DNA of 64,000 nucleotides from Sequoia sempervirens (Eukaryota > Streptophyta > Pinopsida > Cupressales > Cupressaceae). Shown in pieces: positions 1 through 12,826 of the stretch. Each line of letters opens with the position of its first letter. The first letter of the stretch is position 1. The notes beneath the pieces were generated by a model. The model was not told where the DNA came from. It searched no databases and worked only from the letters and a program-made list of their open reading frames with translations. The stretch spans positions 1-64,000 of the forward strand of contig VDFB02139287.1 of NCBI GenBank assembly GCA_007258455.2, given 5' to 3'. A program made the translations under genes and the position numbers.

Positions 1-283
1 TCAATAGAGTTTGGAAAAAAATTATGGTTTTGTCAATGTAATTTTTTTTAATTAAAAATTTGAGTGAGTTTTAATGAATTTTAATGTGGGGAAAGAAGTC
101 TCTTGAATTATTTTTTATTTAAAATCTTTTGAGACTATGTTTATTTTATTCTCCTATTTTTTTTGCATTGAAATACATCTCACACCCGAATAGTGAATTG
201 ACGTGATGAACCTAGGAAAAGAGTGGCTCTTGACATCGTGTGAGACACAAAAGGGCCCGAGGATATGATAGGTGAAGAGTTTT
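1..283. other. Left flank of retrotransposon E1, no gene seen
   Basis: AT-rich DNA without a usable reading frame or a repeat that I recognise. It is the left side of the site into which E1 inserted; its right continuation resumes after 8861. Confidence 0.6.
278..283. repeat. E1 target-site duplication, left copy
   Basis: The bases before the LTR read AGTTTT and those after the 3' LTR read AGTTTC starting at 8861. AGTTT is a perfect 5-bp duplication if the LTR boundary is moved by one base. With strict TG...CA boundaries it is GTTTT against GTTTC. Confidence 0.65.
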
Positions 284-1409
284 TGTAGACATCAAAAAAT
301 TGTCATCTTACGATACCTTGTCACAACATTGCATCATTTAGACACCTTGTATCATGTTTTGCCCTAGGTACCCATGTCATCATATATTTAATTAAATAAA
401 TTTTATTTATTTAATTAAATTCATAATCATTTCCATCCATTTCTCTAATGTTAATTAAATAATTTATATTATTTAATTAATTATCATTATAATATCCCTT
501 CCTCTGTGTTAATTAAATAATTTATATTATTTAATTGGTAAATCATTCATCCATTTCACTCTAATGTTAATTAAATAATTTGTATTGTTACAATTGGTCA
601 AATCATTTCTATTAATTCCTCTAATGTTAATTAAATAATTTATATTATTTAATTAATGAAATCATAAATCCAACATTAATTAAATAAATCAAATATTTAT
701 TTAATTAATAAAATCTTTAAAATATCTTCTCGCTTTCTTTCCAAAATTGAAACTCATGTGCATCTAATTAATTTATTTAATTAGATAATTCATCAATTAT
801 CTTTCTCATCTTTTTCAGGATTTATTTCCTTTGAAAGATAATCAAAATCTTTCTATTTTTTTTCACATCTTATCTTATCTTGTTTTAATTCCTTTAAAAC
901 AATAAATCAAAATCTTTCTATCTTTCAAAAATCTTATCTCATCTCATTGTTTTTCCTCTTTTGACAAAAATCAAATCATTATCAATCTTATCAAATCTTA
1001 TCTCTGTCCACATCGAAAATCTATAAATCAAACCTTTCACAGGCCATTTGCATCGAATCTTCAGACATCCTTATGCTATCAAAATCATTCTTCGATCGAA
1101 TCTTCTTCTAGCATCTTCACTCTGTCAAAATCAGTCTTCAATCGCCATCTATCATTTTCATCAGGTTGTTATGCTGTAGAATTGAGCAACCAACATTCCT
1201 TCAACAAACAACCTTCGAAATCTTGCATCCTTGTGCAGGTGGAGAAGAGCCATGGAGATCAATCAACACTAGTTTGAAAATCGGTTTGCACGTTCTTTGT
1301 TTACTATTTTTATTTTCATTCTAGTTTGTACTTCATGGTGTTTGATAGGATTTAATTTGTTTATTGTCTTTAATGCATTTAAACTCTTTGGATTATCTAC
1401 CTATCTACA
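284..1409 (+). repeat. E1 5' LTR
   Basis: Begins TGTAGACATC and ends CTACA, giving TG...CA ends. It matches 7735-8861 along its whole length. Positions 425-660 hold about four copies of a 60-65 bp AT-rich unit containing TTAATTAAATAATTT. These copies vary more between the two LTRs than the rest does, as expected of a slippage-prone tract. A TATA-like box lies at 1021-1027. Confidence 0.92.
1021..1027 (+). promoter_or_regulatory. TATA-like box in E1 5' LTR
   Basis: CTATAAA lies about 740 bp into the LTR and is conserved in the 3' LTR at 8473-8479. It is the best candidate for the Pol II core promoter at the U3/R boundary. It is assigned from motif and position only. Confidence 0.5.
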
Positions 1410-1433
1410 TTTTTGGCGCCCACCGTGGGGCCT
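1410..1433 (+). other. E1 primer-binding site
   Basis: The sequence right after the LTR contains TTGGCGCCCACCGTGGGG. This is the TGGCGCC-type site common in plant Ty3/gypsy elements of the Tat/Athila group. Its place next to the LTR end fixes the 5' LTR boundary. Confidence 0.8.
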
Positions 1434-1509
1434 TGCCCCATTTTTAACATCTACTTGCAGATTTTTCTGATAGGTTTTCACGTTCCAGAATTCGGTTTTT
1501 GAAAAAATT

Positions 1510-2110
1510 CAGCATTTTAGCGCATTTGGGATTTTTTGTCGCGCATCTGATGGTTTATGTCGTGCATCTGAGGGTGTCTGTAGCGCATCCAGGGACTGTT
1601 TCGGCGCATATAAGGAACAGAATAGCGTATCAACTGTCATTGTTTTAAAATTAAAATCTGCATTTTCTTAGAATAACACATTTAAGGTCTGTTTTAGCGC
1701 ATCTGGGAGTTTCTATAGCGCATTTAAGGTCTGTTTTAGTGCATCTGGGGGTTTCTGTAGCGCATATGGGATCTGTTTTAGCGCATCTGGCTTTTTAAAC
1801 ATTTGACAGTTTTTACAATTTTTTGCAACGCATCTGAGGGTTTCTGTCGCGCATTTGGGAGTTTCTGTAGCGCATATGGGGTCTGTTTTAGCGCATCTGA
1901 CTTTTTTAACCATTTGACAGTTTTTACAGTTTTTTGCGGCGCATCTGAGGGTTTTTGTCGCACATCTGGGAGTTTTTGTAGCGCATATGGGGTCTGTTTT
2001 AGCGCATTTGGCTTTTTTTTAAACATTTGAGTTTTTTCGAGGTGCATCTGGAGTTTTTGTAGCGCGCATGGGGTCTGTTTTAGCGCATACAGGGTCTTTT
2101 TCAGCATTTT
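1510..2110 (+). repeat. E1 leader tandem repeats (GCGCAT motif, about 110-bp period)
   Basis: The motif GCGCAT followed by CTGGG or ATGGGG recurs roughly every 30-40 bp. A higher-order unit of about 110 bp is repeated, with GTAGCGCATATGGG starting at 1757, 1867 and 1978. Short frames on both strands here are by-products of the repeat. The block lies in the untranslated leader between the PBS and the long frame. Confidence 0.8.
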
Positions 2111-3243
2111 CATAGGAAATCTTAAAATGGCCATATCTTGCTCATTTTTTGGTCTTTTTCAGAGATTTTTTTTTTGAAATGGGGTAGAATTTCATAAGCT
2201 ATTTAATGGTGTAAGTGTTTATCAGATTTGACAAAGTTATAGCTTTCAAATTCTCACATATTTGAAAAAATTTACATGTTTTGGGATTTAATCACACTTT
2301 TGCCTGCATGCATGTGTTTCTTCTTGTCTTGGTGACTTTTTGGTGAATCATAGGAGCTGGAAAAGGATTGGGATAGATCACATCAACAATTTGGAAAGCG
2401 AAAATAACCAGGTGCACACATTCTAATCTTTCATCTCATTAATCATTGTTTGTCAACACATTTCAATTTGGGGCATAAAATCAATCTTGTTTGATCACAT
2501 ATTTGAAATTGGGTTAAAAAAAAAAACCATTGTCTTCCATCACATCTTGATTTGGGATCTAAAAAGAACGAGTGCTTCATTGTTTTCTTCTAAACATTTC
2601 AATTTTCTAAAGGGAAATTAATCACTGTGAGCGTGAATCAAGTGTGTGTGTCTTCCAAAACACCTCACTTGGTTCGCTTTTGTCATACCCTTTTTAGGAG
2701 GCCTGCTTGGAGCACACACCCCTCCAAGGGACGACCTCAATCAAAGTGTGAATCGAAAGACACGCTTGTTTGGAAGTTGGAATCTTGTCACTCTGAGCTA
2801 AGCCCCAAAGAACTTTATACCTTTGGGAAGTGAAGGTGAAGGGTGGGTTACCCCTTTCTCCCGGCTTATTGGCAGAATTTTTCTTTCAAATCATTCCTTA
2901 GTCAACCTTGTGAAAAATAGCTTGAGACTTAATTGGCCATACCCCACTTGACTAGTCATAGGGCTTGTTGGTGTGTCTTCTATGTGTGCTTGTTATTACA
3001 TTATTCAAATTTCAAAATTCAAACTTGCTTATGTGTCTTGCGTGAGTGATTTATGGTTGTACATGTGTGATTCATTTAAACATTGTCCAATCAAGCTAAA
3101 AACCAAACACATAAAGTCACTCTACACATTCTTCCAACACATTCATATCCAATCACCATCAACCCTAATCAATCCAAGTCTTCCAATCTAATCATTCCAC
3201 ATCATCACTATCACCAACCTAGTCCTAGTCACCAATTATCAAA
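2111..3243 (+). other. E1 leader, remainder
   Basis: Non-coding leader sequence. It includes phrases such as CATTTCAATTTGGGGC that resemble the leader of E2 near 57400. I see no gag domain and no credible gene. Confidence 0.5.
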
Positions 3244-5532
3244 ATGGTCATAATCATAAACAAGCCCAAATTCATAATCCAAGGGGGCACAACTAAGAAT
3301 TCCTTTGATGGAAATATGAATGTAACCTCTTCTCCAAAAACAACATCATCCAAATTCAATATTTTTGAATTTTTTGAGAAGCCCAAATATAAGCCATCAA
3401 ATAAAATGGACCAATCTAATCCATCCACTTCTTCGCATGCCAATGCCACATCAACACATCCATCAATATCACTGGAAGAACATAGGATCCCAAGTCTACC
3501 TTGGCAAAAAAATCAAGAGCCTTTAAGTCTTAATGCCACCTTTGACAAGGGAAATACCAATCTAGCACATGCACCCTATAAATTTATCATACCATCATCC
3601 AATCAAAATCAAAACCCTAAGCCAACACCTTCCACCTCTACACCTCCAACGGATGTGACCCAAGGGCTACGAGCAAGGAATCAACTGTCGCCATGTCATT
3701 CAACACGTATACCTGAACATACAAAAGAATCCTCAAACATCATGCCAAGTCCTTCAAGCCAACCATGTCATCCACAACCCCTTGAGCCAATTCCAGAGTC
3801 TCCCCTCGTAAGTCCAAGTCACCCTCTATCATGCTCCTATGTTGTTGACCATCAAGAATATGACAAGTCTCTCCATGAGAAATCCCCTTCCACCTCCATT
3901 CCAATAAGTCATGAGGTATTTCAAGAGCACAATCCTAAACATGCGGAAATATTACCCCCTCATCCACATAAAGAGCAACACCCTCCCAATGATCCCATTC
4001 ATAACATACCTAATATTGTTCATGATCAACCTTCCATCTTTGATCAAGACCCCTTTTATGATCAAGAAGACCATGATGATCCTCTTAGCCATCTTTATGC
4101 ATTCCATGGTCAAGAGCCTATCACTTCACCTATCCATGAGCAAGAAACATCCCTTACTCCTATCTACCCCCTACCTAGTCCTATCCATGATCTATTAACA
4201 TCCACTTCCTTTGATGAGACATATGCCTCCCAAGCACACATAGAAGATCAAACAAATACATTGGATCTAAGTGAACACAATGCTAATCAAGATCCTAATG
4301 GTCCTCCATCACCCACTATCGACCCCATTGCAAGTCCTCCATCATATCCTGATGGTCTTTCCACCCTCATTCATGAATGTTCCTCCTTAGAACAACAAAA
4401 ACCATTATCTTCCCTTGCTTCATCTTCTCCATCCAATAAGGAACTCATGTCTAGTGTTCCACCTACACCTAGTCTCATTGTCCATTGCACACTCCAAAAC
4501 ATGAACCACCAAGATAAAGGTTTAGACCTTCATGAACAAGGTATTTTGGAGCCTATCCATGTCAAAGTCCCTCCACGCTCTTATGGCCATGGGCATACAT
4601 CTTAAGGACACCAATCTCAAGATGTTGGTATTTCCTCCATGCCTCCTAAGTCCACTTTCCATCATACAGCCTATCGTACACCCAAAACATATGTTGTCAT
4701 TCCACCACCGTCATCCTATAAATGTCAAAAGCATGTGACCATACACCTTCCACCATCCATTCTACCACCATTACTTCCAACTCCTAATATCCCTCGATCC
4801 ACTCTACCACCATTGCTTCCAACTCCTAATATCCCTCCATCTAATCTACCTCCACTTCTCCCAACACCTAATATCCCCATTATCCAATCCCCTTATCCCT
4901 CCATCCATAAATACCCTAACATTCCTAATCATGACCAACAAATGCACACAGTGTATAAACATGAAGCTTCCACTCATTCCACCAAACCCAAGGGATTCAA
5001 AAGCAATAATTCCAATGCCTCTACCTATAAAGTCAAAAATCCTAAGGGTTCTTGTGCCTTAGGACATCAATACAAAAAGTCAAAGAAAAATCCATCTAAA
5101 AAGTTATATAAGCCCATACCTCCAAAAGTAAAGGCCAAAACTAAAATGGTTTGGGTACCTAAGAAAAAAGAAATCAAGTCAAATGAGGCATTCACATCAC
5201 AAAAATCCCAACCATCCACTTCCATCCCACATTCTCATTCCATTCAAAAGTCTCAAATTCCTAAAACCCACAAGCAAAATAAAAATCATAAAAATACTAA
5301 GTCTATGTGGGTACCTAAATCACTTCATCCACCACCTCCTAAGCAAACATCTCCATTGCTTCCTACACCCCATCCACATCAAAAGCTTCAATGTTTATCA
5401 CAGTGTGTGCAACCATTGGTCATGATTCCCTTCCATTTCACAACAATTCCACATACCTCCATCTCCTCATCCTTCAACTACTATCCCACATATCTTCCCA
5501 ATCACCTCCCTATGGTCCATGCTTTTGCATAA
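3244..5532 (+). pseudogene. E1 long low-complexity ORF, 763 codons split by one in-frame stop
   Basis: A 453-residue frame (3244-4605) and a 297-residue frame (4639-5532) lie in the same phase, separated only by a TAA and ten further sense codons. The protein is rich in Pro, Ser, His and Asn. Near residue 420 it has the motif GLDLHEQGIL followed by PI, matching a motif in E2 that looks like the G-patch found between protease and RT in several plant gypsy polyproteins. Downstream, LPPLLPTPNIP is repeated three times in tandem, followed by a Lys-rich stretch with two W-V-P-K motifs. I see no capsid fold, zinc knuckle, protease or RT. I infer a diverged remnant of a gag/linker region kept by a non-autonomous family; it could also be a fresh non-gag protein. 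The intact phase over 2.3 kb suggests recent coding capacity. Confidence 0.6.
4738..4900 (+). repeat. Threefold peptide-coding repeat in E1 ORF
   Basis: Three tandem units of about 45-50 bp encode LPPLLPTPNIP with short linkers. The repeat keeps the reading frame, so it expanded within a coding context. Confidence 0.75.
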
Positions 5533-7720
5533 ACCTTTCATCCATCCTTTTGTATAAGTCCTATACAATCCACATCATAATCCACTATTCCCCATCCATT
5601 CTTGCATAAGCCTTTCATAATCTGCCATCTACCTAATCCATCCCTTTCATATCATCCCTTACCAACATCTATGAGAATAATGGCACTTGACATGGTCCAT
5701 GCAAGGACATCCATATCTAGTGAGACTACCACCTTTCATGGGACTAGAAACTTGAGTCCCTCCTATCCATATTCCCTTTCTACCCAAAAAAAAAAAGAAA
5801 AAGAAAAAGTAAAGAGAAATCGCTTCGTCCAACAGTAAAAACTTGGTAAACAGGTGCCCTGGATAAGTACCATGATGAAAACCTAGCAAATAGGCATCAT
5901 GCGTAGGTTGATCTTCTATGTCACTTACACTTGGGGGCACAATGTCTTATCTATCCAACCTATCATTTTCATGTCATATCATTTCCATCCTACCTACCAT
6001 CTTTAGCCATCATACATACCTATTATATTGAGTCCATTCATCCACCCTTCTTCTTTTGATCTTGATGAAGATATAGGGGAAAAATGTTGAAACATGCTTT
6101 GGATATCTTTTGATATACCTCATCCTTCCAAACAAGCCTATCATTATCCTATTGCCATAAGCTTTGTCATGAAAAATCCTAAGTCTTGTACCTAGAATGG
6201 GGCATGTTATTCCTATGCAACATAGTCTTTGGAAATCACATTCTTGCTCTCTTATGATGCATACATCCATTTCATTCACTATGACTTATCCTTTCCATCC
6301 ATCCATATATCATGAGCCTTTTATCCCTTATCCCATCACCCACCCTTTCATCCATCAATCCCCTTTATCTCCTTGCACCTAGCCTTGGTTTTCCCCTTGT
6401 CATTGGTATCTAGCACAAAGGCTACTCAAATTTTCATCCTTTGACACCTCCAAATATTCTCAAAAATCCAAAAAAATCAACACATTTCAAAAATGCAAAA
6501 AAAATCAAAACATTTCAAAATTCCAAAAAAATCAAAACATTTCAAAAAATAAAAATCAAAAATCAAAATATCCCCAAAAATACAAAAAAAATCAAATATC
6601 CAACAAAAATCCAAGCAATAAAATCATTTCAATCACATCAATTCTTCTATCCAATCATTCAACTATTCCACCAAATCAATCATCTTCATCAAAACCATTG
6701 CAACCAATCCACTCAATCACAATCATTCCAATCAAATCAATTCTCCAATTCAATCAATTGATTATCTAATCAAATCACTTCAACCTAAATCATTCCAATC
6801 ACATCAATTCTTCTATTCAATTCATCACATCCTATCATCCAATCAATCATCATATCATTACAAACAGTTTCTTCAAATCAATCAAATCATCTTCAATCAT
6901 TCTGAGCAATAATCCAAATGCAAGTCAATCCTTAATCCATACCAATCAAGTCGATCAATCTTGTCAAATTATCCAATCACATCCTTTGGTCTTGATCCTA
7001 ATCTTGTCGTAAACCAAATCAACCAATCAACCAATCAATTATCATCATCCTTGTGTTGCTCTAGGGATATATCACTTCCCAACAATGACAACACTATCAA
7101 CATCATCAATCAATCAATCAATCAACGGTTTACAGCTTGACAAGGGCAATACCTTGTTTGTTTTTGTATCATTTGTGCATGCTTGCTTGCTTGCCTGTGT
7201 GTGTTATCATTTTATCTTGCATTTGTATCAAATCTGTATCATTCTAGGTAATATTCATATCTTGTGTATGTTGGAATATCTTTTTGCATTATCCTTTGCA
7301 TCTCAGGTCACATAATACCTTTTGTGCATTAAGACTTTAATGCTCTAAGCCTCTTTCCTCATACGTCTAGACAAGGTTGTATTATGCTGGGGCATGAGAC
7401 ACATCGTCACCTTGGTCCTTATACCTTGGTGCATAATGTCTAGTGCTATATCAAACATCATGGTTGCTCATCTTTCATTGCAGCATAACGTATCATTCAT
7501 CTCCTTCATCCACTTTCTATCTTGCATCATCCTATCTATCCTTATCATTTCATTTCGAGAGCCTACCCGTGTTTGTTCAACCCGCCTATCCTCTCGAGGG
7601 GGCATCATCATTCCATCATCATCCTATCTTTATATCATTATCCATTTTCCTCTATCCATACCTTAACTTCTTTGAAATGATGTTACTCGACACAAATCTC
7701 ATCATCTCGAACATCATCTC
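5533..7720 (+). other. E1 3' non-coding region with low-complexity tracts
   Basis: About 2.2 kb without a credible gene. Positions 5530-6400 are rich in CATCC. The block 5833-5909 carries a module (AAGTACCATGATGAAAACCT) that recurs in E2. Positions 6440-6610 are A-rich with repeated TCAAAACATTTC, and 6610-7135 are built from AATC-rich phrases. Short frames here are compositional artefacts. Confidence 0.65.
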
Positions 7721-7734
7721 AAAGAGGGGCAAAA
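7721..7734 (+). other. E1 polypurine tract
   Basis: AAAGAGGGGCAAAA lies directly before the TG of the 3' LTR. It has the composition and position of the plus-strand primer of LTR retrotransposons. Confidence 0.85.
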
Positions 7735-8861
7735 TGTAGACATCAAAAAATTGTCCTCTTATGATACCTTGTCACAACATTGCATCATTTAGACACCTTG
7801 TATCATGTTTTGCCCTAGGTACCCATGTCATCATATATTTAATTAAATAAATTTTATTTATTTAATTAAATTCATAATCATTTCCATCCATTTCTCTAAT
7901 GTTAATTAAATAATTTATATTATTTAATTAATTAAATCATTTATATCCCTTCCTCTAATGTTAATTAAATAATTTATATTATTTAATTAATTAAATCATT
8001 TCCATCCATTCCTCTAATGTTAATTAAATAATTTATATTATTTAATTAATTAAATCATTTCTATTAATTCTTCTAATGTTAATTAAATAATTTGTATTAT
8101 TTAATTGATGAAATCATAAATCCAACATTAATTAAATAAATCAAATATTTATTTAATTAATAAAATCTTTAAAATATCTTCTCGCTTTCTTTCCAAAATT
8201 GAAACTCATGTGCATCTAATTAATTTATTTAATTAGATAATTCATCAATTATCTTTCTCATCTTTTTCAGGATTTATTTCCTTTGAAAGATAATCAAAAT
8301 CTTTCTATTTTTTTTCACATCTTATCTTATCTTGTTTTAATTCCTTTAAAACAATAAATCAAAATCTTTCTATCTTTCGAAAATATTATCTCATCTCATT
8401 GTTTTTCCTCTTTTGAAAAAAATCAAATCATTATCAATCTTATCAAATCTTATCTCTGTCCACATCAAAAATCTATAAATCAAACATTTCACAGGCCATT
8501 TGCATCAAATCTTCAGACATCCTTATGCTGTCAAAATCATTCTTCGATCGAATCTTCTTCTAGCATCTTCACTCTGTCAAAATCAGTCTTCAATCGCCAT
8601 CTATCATCTTCATCAGGTTGTTATGCTGCAGAATTGAGCAACCAACATTCCTTCAACAAACAACCTTCGAAATCTTGCATCCTTGTGTAGGTGGAGAAGA
8701 GCCATGGAGATCAATCAACACTAGTTTGAAAATCGGTTTGCACGTTCTTTGGTTACTATTTTTATTTTCATTCTAGTTTGTACTTCATGGTGCTTGATAG
8801 GATTTAATTTGTTTATTGTCTTTAATGCATTTAAACTCTTTGGATTATCTACCTATCTATA
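7735..8861 (+). repeat. E1 3' LTR
   Basis: Matches the 5' LTR along its whole length. It ends CTATA where the 5' LTR ends CTACA, so the terminal CA has become TA by one transition. The AT-rich tandem tract is at 7860-8110 and the TATA-like box at 8473-8479. Confidence 0.92.
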
Positions 8862-10559
8862 GTTTCCATAATGAGTGATAACTAATGACATTTAGTAAAT
8901 AAAATAACCAAGATAATGATGCCTATGACATAACTACATTGCACGTATACGCTTGGTATGAGCATAGAAGGCATGCTTGCTTTGGGAGAGTTGGGACATG
9001 CTAACTGGGTTCCTCATGTGGGTAAGTTGATTCATACCCAACTCTTCTTAGCCATTCCTTTAGGCTTTGCAACGACACTCCTTCCCTAGATCATATGGGT
9101 TCCTTCTCCTCGATGTCATTGGACTGTGTTCAATGAGAGACCCATCTTTGACCATAATGTGATTAGAAGAGACTTGATTGCATGCAAGTATTTTTCATGT
9201 GATATGATATCATGGTTGCATGTGTTTGTCCTTGATTTATGTTATGTGATATGATTTATCCTTTGTGCTTCTTGTTGGTGATGTATCCCCTTGAGCATGT
9301 GTGTATTACAATTTGATGATCATTTTGTTGGCCTTTATGTATTTGATGTGATCATGCTTGTGCCAGGTGTACACTATGGTATATATTGATCAACATGTTT
9401 GAAAGCTATGCTCCTTATTTTACATGAGTGATGTTCATGTGCCCAAGTCATTATCTCCTAGAATGATAAGAGTGGACCTAAGAGTACCACATGGTTGGGT
9501 GGCATGATACCACCATTGGGGATTGGAGATTATTAGAGGCTTCACCTTTGGAGGAGCTTTGGTTAGTGTGTAAGTGGAGGTTTTCTCCTTGCCTTTAGAT
9601 CTTATTTTAATATTATGATGTATATGTATAATTCAAGACCTTGAGTCCTCTTTTGTAAATATAATATTGAATTATGGAACCTCCTTTTGGATGGAGTGTA
9701 AACCTCCCACATAAGTGGAAAAGGATGTAACTTCTCATGCATTTTTTCTTGAATTTTATATCAAATGCTTATGTTGTTTCTATGCAATTTATCATTTTGG
9801 TAATGTTGATAAAATGAACATAGAGCATATTTGGGTTTGGGCTTAAAATGAATCTTTGTGTGTTATAAAATATGCAATTATTGATTAAATCTCTTGTATT
9901 TTTTTGTTCTTGTGTGTGTGAGGACCCACCCCATTTAGTGGTTGTTTTGGGGTTCTTTATGTGGTATTGGGTGGGTGGGAAGTATAGGTCACATTTTATC
10001 TTCACCCTTATGTAATTTTTCTCATGTTGGAGCCCCTTGTGGTCTCCCCAACCCTTGGATTTATCTCCTTCATGAACTAGTGTAAGGTGAGATTAGGTGT
10101 CTAGGAACTCTTCAGTTCCCTAATCATTTTTGTTGGTTTTGAGTCTATTTTTCTTTGTGGTTCCTTACTAGTGGTTCTTGGGTGTTTTTCTTATACTAGG
10201 GACCAAAAATGAGCTTGGGTTTTCTCACTGGTCAAGACACTAGTGCTAGAGTCAGGACCATAGTGCAAGTGAAGATTGAAAATGTTTGGGACTTTGACAC
10301 CAAAATAGGAGTCTATCACTAGACTAGGACTCCAATTCCAAACTTGGATGTATGTGCACTTGTGCTAGTGTTTTCCTTGGGTGTTAGTGTCTTTTCTAGG
10401 TGCCATTGTCCTCTAGTGCCTTATTTTTGTCATTTCATTATCTATTTCATCTTTCAATTGTTTCTTAGAGAAACTCAATATAAAAAATTTGCCCCCCTTG
10501 TTCTAAAGATTCTTCCTAGGTTGTCACTTTGTTAATAAGTGTCAAACTAAGGGAGTTAT
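8862..10559. other. Unassigned intergenic DNA
   Basis: I see no gene, RNA or clear repeat here. The reading frames are short, lack domain-like features and have intergenic composition. The first few bases complete the E1 target duplication. Confidence 0.5.
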
Positions 10560-12560
10560 TCCACCCACTTGTCTTGGGAAGAGTGTTCACCCAAACCATA
10601 AATGGGAAATTTGATCACACCATACATAAAAATTGGAGAAGAAACATACACCTTGTAGTTCATCCAAGAGCTCATTGACCACATGAATGGGGAATTTTTC
10701 CTTGATGGTGATTTTGTTTAGCTCACCTGAAAATTAATGGAGAGGCTCCAAGACCCATCTTTTTCACACACCAAAAGGATAGGGAAGGAGTATGAACTAG
10801 TTCTTGTTTGAATAACCCCTTGGTGTATCAATTCATAGACTAACTTCTAGATCTCTATCTTTTTTAGAAATGGGTACCTATAACGGAGGATATTTAGAGG
10901 CATTCTTCTGGGAAGTATCTAAGTGGAATGATGTTCTAAGTAGATTGGAGGTAAGCCTATTAGTTTCAAGAAGACCTCTAAATAATGGAGTAAAATATTT
11001 TGGAGATCCTTGGGTAGTTTGATGCAAGAGTCAATAAATTAAATAGTACAAAGTTGAGAAATAACTCCACTTGACCCCCTTTTAAGTAGATTTTACATGC
11101 AAAGAGAACTAAGGAAACTAATATATCTAGGGGCAAGGCCTCCTAAGATATGTTATTGACCATTAGTTGTGACTTGCATCGAAAACTCATAAAAATATTG
11201 TAAAAGAGGGCCAAGAGTGCAAAGCCACTATGCTCCCAACACAAAGTTACAATCACCCAAGGTCAAGGAAAACAAGTGAAATTTGAGGGTCTAGTCACCC
11301 ATGAAAATGTGAACATTGTGACACTTTCCCTTATAAGGTAAGTTTCCATCATTGGTTGTCATGAACTCAAATTTAGAGCATGGATGAATAAACAATCAAA
11401 TTGTTTAGCTAGATTAGTTTCAATAAAATTTGAGTGAAATTATGAGTGTTACCAAAATTAATTAGGAGTTTGGAGGGAACCATGTTTTTTGTAGTTGGTT
11501 GGTCCATTATGGATTTGACCATTGTTAATTCATCCATTTTGGGGGTCCTTAATTTTGTGGGCCTTGATACTGAGGCCAAGTTGATGCATATTGGTTATTA
11601 TTCCAACCAGGTTGAGGTCACCAAGAGAGATTCAAGTTTGACTAAAGAATAAATTATTTTTAGGATGTTGTCCCACATAATTAACCTCTTCATCTATTGA
11701 AGAATATTTTTTCTTAGAATTTGTAATTGTTTGGAGCAAGTCATATTGGTTAGTTCTATGATTTTTATCACAAAGTTGACAAACATCTATCTTTTCTAGA
11801 GGACACTCTCATGATATATGTTTATTTCTATAGCTTTGACAATAAATGGAAAGTGTTTTTGAGTTTATGTTTTTAGCCTGTATCCTATCGAGAGTGGTAT
11901 TCAATTGAATCAGGATGTTAGTTTTCAAATTTATAATTTCTTCTCTCAGTTGTCCTGTATCATTTGTTCCTCACCATACTGGAATTTCTTATTCCTCCTT
12001 TGGTTTAGGATTAGTTTTTACAAAGTACAAAAATATCATCGACATTTGATTTGGTTGCATCTCCTTTTCCCACTAAATCAAGGGATTTTTTAGAATCCTC
12101 TTCTAGTCCTTTTAAAAGGATAGTTTTAACTAAATCAATGGGCATGCCATTTTCACCATAATATTTTAGTAGAAAAATAAGCATATCCAATAAATTCTCT
12201 TAACTCTCATCTTCTTTCATTTTAAGGTGGAAAACTCTTCCTTTATGTAACTGATTGTCTAGAAACACTATTTCTATTTTGATTGGCCCAAAATACAATC
12301 CTATTAACCATCACATGGTTGAATCCTTTAAGGTAGAAAGACATAATTTCTTTTTTTTGGTTATCAGTTTTATAGTCATACATTTGGTAAAGGATTTTGA
12401 ACTCAAAGAGAAATTGGTCTGGGTTTGATGCTATACCATGAAAGGTAGGTAGATTGGAAGGAGAATTTTTTTTAATGGGATCATCTTCATCTGTATTTAG
12501 GTAAATTGAGTAGATAAACATTATTTATACCCTCCCTGCTTCTCCTTTGTTATCGTTATT
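10560..12560 (-). pseudogene. Decayed Ty3/gypsy gag-protease-RT remnant
   Basis: Translating the minus strand across several frames gives recognisable gypsy landmarks in the expected order. From 12521 down there is a gag stretch with LPTFHGIA and FLFEFKILY followed by YDYKT, typical of plant gypsy gag. Near 11790-11767 there is a zinc-knuckle-like CQLCDKN, preceded by a degenerate partner. Near 11270-11170 there is a protease end resembling VLGA.WL.TLGP. From about 10900 to 10600 there is an RT start resembling YPFLKK, QGVIQ, PILLV and KDGSW, then a shifted frame with LNKITIKEKFPI and ELLDEL. Many stops and frameshifts break it. RNase H and integrase are not visible below 10560. This is an old, dead insertion; family membership is well supported, the exact lineage is not. 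Confidence 0.8.
12243..12521 (-). pseudogene. Gypsy gag fragment, longest open piece of the remnant
   Basis: A 92-residue open stretch carries the conserved N-terminal gag pattern: acidic lead-in, LPTFHG, a D-P-D/E-Q-F-LFEF-like block, then a Tyr-Asp-Tyr-Thr-like block. The last third (after LKGF) drifts from the family pattern. It is part of the 10560-12560 remnant and not an independent gene. Confidence 0.75.
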
Positions 12561-12826
12561 CATGATATTTGTTGAATTATTTTTTGACATTTGTTTTTAA
12601 ATCTTAGATGGGTCTTGAATGGCATGGTGTTGTTAGAAAATTTCTTCAACTAAGACCTCTTTTTCTTTTTGTTTGTTGCGTGTTTTTTTTATTGTGTTTG
12701 GAGTTTGGGATTTTGGCAAAAAATATTTCATGTGGTCCTTTTTTTTTACCATTCAATTTGGAAGAGGATTTGTTTTTTTTTTAAGAAGGCTATCTATTTG
12801 AGTTCTTAATAGCACCTAATGTAAAG

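Larger units (their letters stand above)
284..8861 (+). mobile_element. E1: complete non-autonomous Ty3/gypsy-like LTR retrotransposon (Tat/Ogre-related)
   Basis: Two direct LTRs (284-1409 and 7735-8861) bound an interior of about 6.3 kb. The order is as expected: LTR starting TG, primer-binding site immediately after the 5' LTR, purine tract immediately before the 3' LTR, and a short target duplication outside. The interior holds a tandem-repeat leader, one long low-complexity frame (3244-5532) and a pyrimidine-rich and A-rich 3' region. I see no reverse transcriptase, RNase H or integrase in any frame, so I infer a non-autonomous element that relies on a relative. Kinship with Tat/Ogre elements is inferred from the PBS and from a G-patch-like motif shared with E2 at 55056-64000. 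Over the last 270 bp the LTRs differ at about six positions by my hand count, mostly transitions, so the insertion is fairly young. Confidence 0.88.

Noticed and set aside
5659..6279. Minus-strand frames in the E1 3' region
   Set aside because: They are antisense to the element, lie in CATCC-rich low-complexity DNA and lack domains.
11446..11652. 68-codon plus-strand frame in the gypsy remnant
   Set aside because: It is antisense to the recognisable gag/protease landmarks and has no domain.
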